DNA of 64,000 nt, taken from the NCBI RefSeq assembly GCF_029784165.1, contig NC_073696.1, positions 86,175,215 to 86,239,214 of the forward strand, read 5' to 3'. Made by a program: the position numbers and the translations under genes. Below, piece after piece: positions 46,995 to 56,433 of this stretch. The stretch comes from Wyeomyia smithii. Taxonomy: Eukaryota > Arthropoda > Insecta > Diptera > Culicidae. Each line of letters opens with the position of its first letter. Positions within the stretch are counted from its first letter, which is position 1. The notes below the pieces were generated by a model. The model was not told where the DNA came from. It did not search any database and worked only from the letters and a program-made list of their open reading frames with translations.

Positions 46995-49120
46995 CAGCAG
47001 CGATGTAATTTGATGGTTTGGCGGTAAAATCACTGGATTTTTCGCATCACTGTGAAGATAGGCACATACACCTGTTCTGCCCTTCATCCTCATTACACCG
47101 ACGTTATCTATGAATGGGCTTAGTTTGTACAAGGCACTAGACTTCGAAACTTGCTTGGTTGTTGTGCTTGCCGCTCTCAACGTTGCAACTTCGTCTTGAT
47201 ATGAGTCTTGCTGAGCTTGGCGGTAATGATATTCCTCGGCTCTTCGTAACTCTTCACGCGATAATGGCCCAGAAACTGGAAAATCTTTGCTGACTCGACG
47301 AAGCAGTTTTGAACAAAATCGGATGACATATGCGGTGGCCCCCAACAGACATCGCCAGTTAGAAAACCTGCTTATGTTGATTATCTGCTCAGACGCGTGG
47401 CAATGAAACAGCACATTGAATCTCATCTCTGCTTCTGTCGAAATAGACTTTAACGGTAGACACGGCCATGTACCTTCTTCCTGCATTAAAAATTCAGCTC
47501 CTTTAAACCACCTGCTTGTAGATGATAAGTCAGGCTGGTCTCGCCATCTTGTTCCGTCGTCCGCTACATTGAGCTTGCTCGGTACCCATCTCCATTCACA
47601 AATATCTGTTGATTCTAACAATTCACCCACACGCGATCCAACGTAAGCGCTGTATCTTTTGTGATCAGACCGCAACCAACATAAAACATTTCGAGAGTCC
47701 GTCCAGAACACCCGCTTCGACACCTCCAGCGAAAGATTTTGTAAAACAGTTTTCGCTATTCTGCAACCATAAACTGCTGCTTCAAGTTCCAAACGTGGGA
47801 TGGAGATGTATTTGAGCGGAGCAACACGAGTCTTGGCCGCAACCAGAGAACAGTCTACTTTCGTATCTATCACAAACCGTAAGAACACGACTGCTGACAT
47901 GGCGTTTTCACTAGCATCTACGAATACGTGCAAATCGATAGCATCAGCTTTCCGTAATGGTAGTACTTGCTGATAGCGTCTAGGAATACGCAGCTGTTCT
48001 AATGTTGGAAGTAAACGTAGCCAATTGCGCCATCTGTCGAACAAGTTTGCTGGAATCTTTTCATCCCACTGGACACCAGAGCGCCACACTTCTTGGAGAA
48101 GAATTTTCAACATAATCAGGGAATGATCTATGAGACCAAGTGGGTCGTAAATCGACATTAATGTCCGTAGAATCTCCCTTTTAGTGGGACAACGACTTCC
48201 ATTTAGTAGGGCTTGATCGAACCTCGTCCAGCCTATTTTATACTTAAAAACATCATCATACGTATCCCACCACATTCCAAGGATCTTTTGACTCGCCAGC
48301 TCTCCAGGAATATTTAAATCCTTTTCTGTTGATGCCCTATCATTCATCTTCGTAAGCACTAGCGGTGAGTTTGACACCCAATTGCGGATTTCGAATCCGC
48401 CCTGCTTGTGAATAAACTGAACCGCTTCCGCTAGGCTGACTGCTTCATCTTCCGTTTCCACGCTCACAACCATGTCGTCTACATAATGATTATTCTTGAT
48501 GACGGCAACTGCTCCTGGATATTCTTCAGCAAATCGGTCGGCGTTTCTATTCTTCGCGAATTGCGCCGTGGCTGGTGAACAGCATGCTCCGAAAGTCATC
48601 ACCTGCATGATGTAGGTATCCGGCTCACTATGACTGGCGTGATCGCGCCACAAAAAACGCTGGCAGTGTTGGTCTTCAGGAACAATTTTCACCTGGTGGA
48701 ACATTTCGCGGATATCGGCACAAAATCCTGTTTGGTGCTCCCGAAACTGATAGAAAATGCCCACCAAAGAAGCCAGCTGGTCGGGTCCAGTAAGAAGCAC
48801 TGAGTTCAAAGATGTTCCGTAGGCTTCAGCAGCTGCATCCCATACCATTCTTACTTTTCCTGGCTTGTTCACGTTGTAAACCGGAAAAATTGGCAAATAC
48901 CAAACGCGCTCGTATTTTTCTGAGAGTTTTTGTTGCGACAGTTTACGAATATAATTTTTCGACATGTACTCCGCAATCTTGTTTCTCATAATGTTAGCCA
49001 ACTCTTCATCCTTTTCCATTCTCTTCTCAAGACATTTCAAACGCCGGACTGCAACTGGTTTATTATCCGGTAGACGGGTCTTATCAGAGCACCACAACAA
49101 TCCGGTTTCATAATGTTGTC
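46995..49120 (-). pseudogene. BEL/Pao reverse transcriptase and RNase H segment
   Basis: About 710 open codons. It starts at YETGLLWCSDKTRLPDNK after the upstream insertion. RT motifs: WYLPIFPVYNVNKPGKVRMVWDAAA, FCADIREMFHQVKI (first catalytic Asp), LWRDH, MTFGACCSPATAQF and NNHYVDDMVVSV (YVDD). RNase H: LHVFVDASENAMSAVVF, IPRLELEAAVYGCRIA (Glu), VFWTDSRNVLCWL (Asp) and WVPSKLNVADDGTRW. All catalytic residues appear intact. The frame is interrupted by the long-inverted-repeat transposon at 46994; the last ~16 codons of the open frame belong to that insertion. It converts element RNA into DNA. Confidence 0.93.
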
Positions 49121-49122
49121 CA

Positions 49123-50177
49123 CCCAAGCAACAATTGAAACATAATAAAAAAATAAATTGTGATCATTTGTTGCACTAATGAAATTCCGAGGTTTTAAGA
49201 AACAATTGTTGTTACTTCGATGAAATTGTAAAGAAACAAGCAACAACTAAAGTTGCATCGCTGATTCAAAAATCTTCACTCCAACAACGTAATTCGCGAG
49301 GTTGGATTTGTTGTTGAAACGTGTAAACGGCATTTCAAAACCTAACCTTCACTGAATAGATCTAGTGGGTGGAGCATATAGGTTGCCAACGTGATGCTTG
49401 CGAGATACAAAAAACAAACACACAAAAATACTTCTAAAAGTTGCTGTCATGTGCTGAAGCCATGTAACAGCCACTTTTGCTCGATTGTTCGCCTTGTATT
49501 TGTTTTTGAGATGAGGTTATTTACTGCGTTGTAACTTTTGGGTACTTGGACTAGAAGTCGTCCAAAAAGTGTGGGTCTCTAAAACGAAATGTGATAAATT
49601 GCTTTGAATTTCATTATCACGCTGAGGTACTGATGAATTGAAGAAGCAAAATTAAAACTGGTAATGACCATTAGCATGTTAAGGGAAGCAATATTTAAAA
49701 CTAAGCCATGAACTTGCAAGTGTTTCTACAGCAAACGACGTAAATAGTACAAACGAGAAAAGTGAATAGAAATTGATAACTGGAGATAAATCCTCAAATT
49801 TCTGGAAATAATCAAAGATAAATCGCTATACAAACAATCTCTTTCCATTCTGACCATTTACCATTTTACAATCTACCCACAACGCCATGAAGTTTCTATT
49901 GCGCCCTAGTTGCTGCTACGATGCATCTTCGTAGCTGAAATTTCACCATACAGCATTTACCATGTTGTTATCAAATTTCATGCATTAGTTCATACACATT
50001 GCGGTTTCATTCTTGAAACTTGTGTTGAAACAACGAAAATGTTGCAATTGGCTCCACCTCCTGCGCTTTTTTTGTCATTGTATATGAAACTGAGATGTAA
50101 CTGCAACTTAATTTCGCATAAGAATTTGTTGCTGTGATGTACAAAGTTCATAATCGAAACAAATTTTGCTGCTTGGG
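49123..50177. mobile_element. 1.05-kb non-coding element with CCCAAGCA termini, nested in BEL/Pao
   Basis: Termini CCCAAGCAACAA and (complement) CCCAAGCAGCAA match at 11 of 12 positions and bracket sequence absent from BEL/Pao proteins. The dinucleotide CA occurs on both outer flanks; removing the element with one CA brings the two retroelement phases back into register. The interior is rich in CAACAA/TTGTTG and has no meaningful ORF. The superfamily is unknown. Confidence 0.7.
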
Positions 50178-50508
50178 CATCAAAGCGGGTACGGGATTCG
50201 AGGAGAAGCATCGCGCGTTCATCGTTTTTCGACAATCTGGTCCGACTCGGTTTGACAACCAAACTGTCCAAAGAAAAATAATCTTTCACTGTTTGATTTA
50301 AATCTCGCACGTTATCCCCAGTACAAGTGCAAATGTGGTAAGTGTGACTAACTATATTTGATGCGTTCTCCGTTGTCCAACCACCATACACCGTCCAGCC
50401 AAGATTGGTTTTAACAGCGATTGGGTCACCGATTTTTCCCTCTCGGCTTTTGCGTACTAACATGAGATTAGCGTGCTTCAGGCCAATTAATAGTCGTGGA
50501 CGAACGTC
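50178..50508 (-). pseudogene. BEL/Pao pol segment between protease and RT
   Basis: In the same frame after the TAA: RPRLLIGLKHANLMLVRKSREGKIGDPIAVKTNLGWTVYGG, then a Cys/His and Asp-rich linker to SKNDERAMLLLESRTRF. This is the conserved BEL/Pao connector (peptidase A17 region). It is cut by the 1.05-kb insertion at 50177; the ORF that appears to continue to 49990 reads into that insertion and is not retroelement protein. Confidence 0.85.
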
Positions 50509-53031
50509 TTAATAAGAATCAACGGGTATTCCTTGCAAATATTTATATTTTGCGCACAGTTCATCCATGTTCAAAGATTGATAAGGTAATTTTAATTCCG
50601 CTACCGTTCGTACATCCTGAAGGAACCACCTCTTACCTTCGCGCCCACACACCTCAACGTTAACACTTTGATAGTCAGACTCGTAACGGTGCGTACCTCC
50701 CGTCCATTTTAGACAAAGTGGGCGAATATCTCCACCTACTTTTAATTCTCTGGCTAGATCTTGATCTATGAGCGTCAGTTCCGATCCATCATCTAACAAT
50801 GCATGGCATTGCACCTGCTTTTCATTTCCAAACAACGTTACTGGCAGATAACGGAACGATCCCGGAGTGGTGCAAGACTGATGTGTGTGAATATTGCGTT
50901 CCTCATTGCGATTTACCGCACCGCTACTCGTACTTGCGGAAACAATCAAATCCTTATGAAGCAGAACATGACGTTTAAAGGTGCACCCGTTTTTACCGCA
51001 AACTTCAGGGTTACAGCCACCCTTGTGTTGCTGCAAGCATTCCCGGCAATAGTTGAAGCCACGAACAGTCGTCCATCTGGTTTCGTATGACAGCTCCTGG
51101 AATCGTGGACATTTTCCAAGGTTCCTGCATGTACCTTTGCAAACTGGGCAAGGTTTTCCTTCACTCTTTGATACGCCTACCGAAGAATTGCTCTGTGCTA
51201 TCGGTGTGGGCTTGTTTTCAAAATGGGAAGTTATATCTGAATGAGTGTTCATATACCGTTCCTTACGACCTGCACGACACACCTGGTGTTTGCTTACTCG
51301 ACTCTGAGAGCTGAAAACTACATTCACATCTTCTGCTAATCGATATATCCATCTACTGAAAGTAGCTAGCTTTACCGTCGGCAACTTTCTTTTGTACCGT
51401 GCCCAATCGAGTTTAATTTGCGGTGGCAACTTACTCACGAATTCTCTGATTAGGGTGGTATCCCACATATATTCGGCCTCATCATTAGCCTCAATTGTGG
51501 CGCAAAGATTTTGCACCTCGAGTGCAAATTCAACGAGCTTTTCCAGCGCGTCTGGCTTTATGCTAGGCATCGCCACAATTTTCTCCTTCAAGTGTTCGAT
51601 TATGATTTCTGGTTTACCAAAACGCAATTTTAATGCATCCATTGCCTTTTTTACTGTCTCGGGTCGCAGTAGAAAACTTCGAACGGCGTTATAAGCGTCA
51701 CCTTTTAGGCTGGTTCTTAATCGGATCATATTTTCTGCCTCAGTGTAGCCACACATCACAGTGGTATCTTCATATGTTGACAAAAACATCGGCCAATCCT
51801 CCGGATTACCGTTAAATTTTGGTAACTCTCGTGTAACGACTTGGCGCGCTGAAATTTCATCTCTTGATAATCGCTTGTTGCAGCGTAGGGAGCCTTGCCG
51901 TTCTGCCACAGAACGCTGTCTGCACCCGCCTTCTGACATTATCGAGGATTGTTGTTTTGATGATTTGCGCTGTAACGTACTGTTCCAATTAAAAGAGTCT
52001 AAATCCATATCGCACTCTTCACTAACAGATCGGTTGGATGATTTCTCTCCGCTGAAATTCTCATCATACGGTATATCGTCGCACAGATCCTCTTCTCTCG
52101 AGCATTCGGATTCTAGTTTGCTTTTGGATCTGTAAGTGCTGTGATCTTTCACCACCGAGCTCCGTTCACTCCGGCAATTCTCACGATTATTTAACCAGTC
52201 CTGCACTCTAATCCGGCTCTTCTGATGATCAGAGGTAGACTCAGCACGACAATCCAAATCGGTAATATCTTTCATAATAGCAAATTTCTTCTTTACTAAA
52301 TCGCGCTTACGTTTCATTTCTTCTAGCATTAATTTCTCCTCGGCTTCAATTTGCCTCAATTCTAGATCCAAACGTGCCTTGGTTGACTTGAATGAGGTGG
52401 CTGATACAATAGACTCGGCCTTGGGAATCGACGTTGCTGCTGGTGCTGTATTTCTATTATTCATCACAACCGAAATATCATTGCGTATTACATCGACTTC
52501 ATCGGTAGCATTGCCTAGTTTTTTACTCGCCGAAACTTTTCTATTACCTTTCGCATTAGTGAATCGCACAGCCTCTCTACGTTTCACGGGGGATGATCTT
52601 ACTCGCGTTGTAACCTTCCGTTCGGATTTCGATTTGCCTCTGGTTGTTTTCGCATTACCGCATTTTAAACAATCCTGGCTGCTGTGAGCAATATCTTCTG
52701 ATACGCCCACGCACGAAAAGTGGTGCCAAACGTCGCAGATGTCACATTGGACCATACGCATATTATCTGGCTTATCACATACGCCACAACTGCTTTGGGC
52801 CACAGGTGTAGTTTTTTGCTCAAGGTTAAAGGGGTTAGGGGTCGAACTAATTACATTGTCACTTTGAGGTTTTTTATTAAACATTTGTTCCAGTGGGATT
52901 ATCATTTGTTCAAGGGCATCTCGAGAGGGGGTTTGCTCTCCTGGCTGAGCACTGGGGAAAGACTCCAGGTGCTTACCTGAGCTAGCTTTCGCTCCACTTT
53001 TTTTGGTTTTGCTCATGATTGGCACCGACAT
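50509..53031 (-). CDS. BEL/Pao Gag-protease polyprotein with N-terminal PHD finger
   Basis: First ATG at 53031; a GTG two codons upstream is not a likely start. Residues 82-124 form a C4HC3 PHD finger (Cys82, 85, 96, 99, His104, Cys107, 121, 124). A charged linker with a coiled-coil-like segment (LDLELRQIEAEEKLMLEEMKRKRDLVKKK) follows. Around residues 405-560 is a DUF1759-type Gag region (LPKFNGNPEDWPMF…). A Cys/His cluster (CPVCKGTCRNLGKCPRF…CRECLQQHKGGC) lies near 640-690. A retroviral-type aspartic protease has its DDGSELTLID motif near 747. The frame stops at a TAA (50509-50511) where pol homology continues in the same frame, so the stop is probably a mutation. Known function: particle assembly and proteolytic maturation. 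The PHD finger could bind histone tails, by inference. Confidence 0.9.
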   Translation of the reverse strand: MSVPIMSKTKKSGAKASSGKHLESFPSAQPGEQTPSRDALEQMIIPLEQMFNKKPQSDNVISSTPNPFNLEQKTTPVAQSSCGVCDKPDNMRMVQCDICDVWHHFSCVGVSEDIAHSSQDCLKCGNAKTTRGKSKSERKVTTRVRSSPVKRREAVRFTNAKGNRKVSASKKLGNATDEVDVIRNDISVVMNNRNTAPAATSIPKAESIVSATSFKSTKARLDLELRQIEAEEKLMLEEMKRKRDLVKKKFAIMKDITDLDCRAESTSDHQKSRIRVQDWLNNRENCRSERSSVVKDHSTYRSKSKLESECSREEDLCDDIPYDENFSGEKSSNRSVSEECDMDLDSFNWNSTLQRKSSKQQSSIMSEGGCRQRSVAERQGSLRCNKRLSRDEISARQVVTRELPKFNGNPEDWPMFLSTYEDTTVMCGYTEAENMIRLRTSLKGDAYNAVRSFLLRPETVKKAMDALKLRFGKPEIIIEHLKEKIVAMPSIKPDALEKLVEFALEVQNLCATIEANDEAEYMWDTTLIREFVSKLPPQIKLDWARYKRKLPTVKLATFSRWIYRLAEDVNVVFSSQSRVSKHQVCRAGRKERYMNTHSDITSHFENKPTPIAQSNSSVGVSKSEGKPCPVCKGTCRNLGKCPRFQELSYETRWTTVRGFNYCRECLQQHKGGCNPEVCGKNGCTFKRHVLLHKDLIVSASTSSGAVNRNEERNIHTHQSCTTPGSFRYLPVTLFGNEKQVQCHALLDDGSELTLIDQDLARELKVGGDIRPLCLKWTGGTHRYESDYQSVNVEVCGREGKRWFLQDVRTVAELKLPYQSLNMDELCAKYKYLQGIPVDSY

Positions 53032-53057
53032 CACCACCGGTAAATGTTATTTTAATT

Positions 53058-53514
53058 TGTTGCTTAAACCAGCTGTATGGATGTTTCTGAATTTTAAACC
53101 ACCACAAGAAGTTTTGGTTGGTGCCTCCAATTCTGTTCACCACGTTTTATACCTGGTTATATTTCAGCTTTAGGTTAAGCTTTGCCGTTCCTAGTAATAA
53201 GCAATCGCATTAACTACTAGATAATTTGTAATATTAATTTTAAGTACAATTCCTCACTCGAACTTTAATTATTAAGTGAATGTATTTTAATTTTATAAAG
53301 TAGAAAAATTGCAAATAATTTTAAAGTTGCGCACAAACTCGCTGGATCCTCCTAACTCACCAAGATGAAACTCGCTCAGATCCCTTGCTAGAATGACACG
53401 CAAGTTCCCTTGATCCCATCCGATGACAGGCCACGTCCGATCAGCCGTCGATAATGTAGACAGCGGCTCCAGAGGTGTTGTGATTTCTAGGGGCGTTTCG
53501 TCTCTGACGTAACA
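53058..53514 (-). repeat. 5' LTR
   Basis: 457 bp, beginning TGTTACGTCAGAGACG and ending GGTTTAAGCAACA on the minus strand, followed 26 bp later by the first gag ATG. It has an internal deletion of about 71 bp relative to the 3' LTR, between two GTTGGT copies. Confidence 0.85.
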
Positions 53515-53519
53515 GGTGT

Positions 53520-55124
53520 ATTTTGTACAATTCTCCCCTACTTTAAAAGACTGCGTTTGTGCTATTTACGGATTATTTTACGCATCGCTGGTAATGTTGA
53601 CAGAGCATACCGTTTGTGCACACAACTGACAAAAACAGCAAAGAAAATACTTCCGGAACGGGTTACTGAAAGTCACCAGCAGAAAGTTTTGACTGAATCT
53701 TCCAAATGAATTTAACGAGTTCAAGTGGATGGTTAAAAGGGGTGTGGCTAAAAAAATGTCTCTTGATACACCTGCGTCTACCGTGGTATATTCGAACATA
53801 GTGACATTTTACGTAGATCAGACACCTACCATTCTATTTCTGAGACTTTTTTACTCAAAATAAGATACAATTTGACTACCGCTTTGAGATATTAGCGAAT
53901 TACCATTAATGCTCAAAATAATCGATATTATTTTGCTTTGTGAAATATACTAAAACTATGCCAAACCCGGTTTCGTAGAACACCGTTTTGAGCTCAGTTT
54001 TTGTCCGATTTGAGATCTGTTTTTTTCAAAAGATGGGTAAAAAGATGCTAATATGTGGACAAACTCTTAGAATTTTGATATTTGGCCTCAAAACAAAATG
54101 GCGTCGAAAAAACCTCAAAAATGACCGGTTTCTCAAAAATTCAAAATGGCACCATTGTTGCCCCTTAAGTTGAAATATGTTCAAACTCGGGGAAATTTAG
54201 TTTTGCATAAAAATACACAAAAAAATTATATAAAGAAGCCAAGGTAGAAAAAAGTCAATTTTTGTTGCACTGTGTTATTTTCGAATGCGTAACCAGCGAC
54301 ACGCAAGTTTTGTTCAAGATTAACCCCCTACCCCGTAGGTAGCAAATCATTACGCACATCGTTATTTGCAAAAAAAAATCCCATTTTCTTCTGTGCTTAT
54401 CTCAATAAAAAATATATCGGCTCTTTTAGGTCAAGCAAAACTATTAGGAAAAATATATTGAACTGAGAACAAATAAACAGTGCCTAAACTTTTTTTGTAG
54501 CCTAATTCGAACAAGGTTAAGTATTTTTTTCTTGCATCGAAGTATTACTTATGTTAAGTATAACTAAAAACATTGTTTCGTTTGTATAAAAATAACTGCG
54601 CGATTTTTTTTTTCCTAAAATCATTCACTCTTTTAAAAAAAATAAGTTTCTTGGTTAATGAATTCTGCCCAATAGGCAACGTATCATTACTGATTCATAC
54701 GAAAACTGAAAGAACGAGACAAACCCGGTGATTTTTCGGTGATTTGAACTGAAAATAAACTAAACATTTATTTACTCCCGTCTACACGCGACGCACGCGT
54801 ACTGCCTGGTGGCATTTTAACACGCAGGTATTACGTGTATTTGTGTACGGCAGAAATAGTGTGAGTGAAAGATGAGCGGTCCAAATAAAAGTAGATTTGT
54901 TAGCTGGGTTTCAATGTCAGAGATGGCAGATCGCTTCTCAAAATGCAATGTTGACTGGCTTTTCCGTAAGACTCGTTTAATCGGTGGAAACAATAAAAGT
55001 CCAAAAAAGTCATAAAGTATATCGTACAATTTTGTAGAAACCGAGTCTCTTTCTCTGAGTATTTTTAATGTGTGGGAGTATGGTTACTACTGTTTCGGCA
55101 ATTTTGTGAACAAATAAGACTTCC
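53520..55124. other. Intergenic, no gene recognised
   Basis: AT-rich flank of the BEL/Pao element with short chance ORFs. Confidence 0.45.
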
Positions 55125-55345
55125 AAGCTAACAGCTGATCTCGAGGTGCAATGCTGGCTTAATAAGCCAGTTGTCGTATGTTCGAATCCCAGCTCGGAAG
55201 GGACTGTTAGTGTCAGTAGAATGGTTTGCGGCGCCAGTCCCTTAATTGTCCTGTACACTAACAGTTGGTCGTGAAGGCTGCGTGTAGAAAAAAGAAGGTC
55301 AAGTCCCGAGACGGAATGTAGCACCAAGAAGAAGAAGAAGAAAAC
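55125..55345 (+). mobile_element. tRNA-derived SINE ending in (GAA)n
   Basis: A-box-like TGGCTTAATAAG, B box TGTTCGAATCCCAGC, then GACTGTTAGTGTCAGTAGAATGG, TGTACACTAACAGTTGGTCGTGAAGGCTGCGTGTAG, GAATGTAGCACCAA and (GAA)n. Same family as 21335-21515. ORFs on the minus strand across it are artefacts. Confidence 0.75.
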
Positions 55346-55824
55346 TTTCACCAAATCAGGTGCTGAAAGAAGAGATAAATAAAACCGATTCTCGCACAAC
55401 AGAATTGAGAAAAAATATAATTCTAGTGATTTTTTATTGCCGCATAATCGCCTTCCTACGTACACAATAACCTCAATGTGCCTGTAATTTTTTTTTATTT
55501 CAAAGTTGGCGTGTAAATTCACATGATTTAAAAAAACGCGACTCTTTTTATGATTTGTTATGCAAAAGTTTTTAGTGTTTCTGCAAACGGAAGTAAAAGT
55601 GTAACTTACCTACCAGAAAAAAAGCTTTTACCTTTTTGTATTATTTTCTATGGTACGGGTTTTCAACATGAGCATCCACATTTACGTGAGTTACTTTTAT
55701 CAAGCTTTCGTGTAAGGCTGTACATTTGTAAAAGCTCACCGAAATATTAGCTAATGAATGGCGCAAATGAACGAAACGTGTTAAATTCAAGCAGACAGCA
55801 ATTGATAATCGCTTATTTCACACA
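55346..55824. other. Intergenic, no gene recognised
   Basis: AT-rich, nothing identified. Confidence 0.5.
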
Positions 55825-56433
55825 ATGCAAGTAGTGGTCAGTTCGAAAAAAACTCTCACATTCATTGGTTGGGATTGCATCGTTTTTATCCTGCTTCACG
55901 TATACTTATCGAAACCTTCGTCGACGAAAATATTTTCAATTTCTACTCATTCGGAAATAGATTACTCACACCACCATACCAGCAGATTGAAAACTGATCT
56001 CTGTATCCGCCAGCATGTGGCAGTGCCACACAGCGAATCGAAGAAAAAACTCCACTGTAACCTTGCATCCTTAACAGTACGCCATTCGATTTCGCAGCTG
56101 ATTCAGCGCGTAGAAGCGTACCCATTGAAGCGTTTTTTTTTTGCCTCCACCCACGATTACAGTACTTTCGTTCGCCCTTTGGAACCACCAACGAAAATCG
56201 TCCATGATCAGATTGCTAACCATTATCAGCCAGCAGGAATCAGTGCAGCAATTGGAATCGCGGCTGGAATTTTGCCTTTACACTTGTGCTTTCCTCTCTC
56301 CTCCACCTTCTCCCGGTGCCTCTTTCACCATTCCATTCGATTCTTCGATTATTTATTTCTGCCGTTTGATCACGACTCGAATTTCATTAGCGTGCAACCC
56401 GTCGAAACGGTAGCGCTCCTGTTGGGCAAATAA
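55825..56433 (+). CDS. Hypothetical 202-residue ORF, unrecognised
   Basis: The longest non-transposon ORF in the window, in a locally GC-richer non-repetitive segment. The product is His/Ser-rich with several hydrophobic runs (TFIGWDCIVFILLHVYL near the N-terminus; GISAAIGIAAGILPLHLCF in the second half). I see no known domain. Overlapping ORFs exist on both strands, which argues for chance. It might be part of an exon of an unmodelled gene. Confidence 0.2.
   Translation: MQVVVSSKKTLTFIGWDCIVFILLHVYLSKPSSTKIFSISTHSEIDYSHHHTSRLKTDLCIRQHVAVPHSESKKKLHCNLASLTVRHSISQLIQRVEAYPLKRFFFASTHDYSTFVRPLEPPTKIVHDQIANHYQPAGISAAIGIAAGILPLHLCFPLSSTFSRCLFHHSIRFFDYLFLPFDHDSNFISVQPVETVALLLGK

Larger units (their letters stand above)
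43001..53514 (-). mobile_element. BEL/Pao LTR retrotransposon with two nested insertions
   Basis: Bounded by TGTTACG…GCAACA LTR ends and an exact 5-bp target duplication GGTGT at 42996-43000 and 53515-53519. Domain order on the minus strand is PHD finger, Gag (DUF1759-like), Cys/His region, aspartic protease, RT, RNase H, integrase: standard for BEL/Pao plus the PHD finger. Without the insertions the element is about 6.8 kb. Inactivating changes are in-frame TAA codons at 50508 and about 43981, insertions at 44355-46994 and 49123-50177, and a deletion at the pol/3' LTR junction. No clear primer-binding site follows the 5' LTR. Confidence 0.95.

Noticed and set aside
50803..52980. Plus-strand ORFs across the BEL/Pao gag region
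   Set aside because: They are shadows of the 840-codon minus-strand gag-protease frame.
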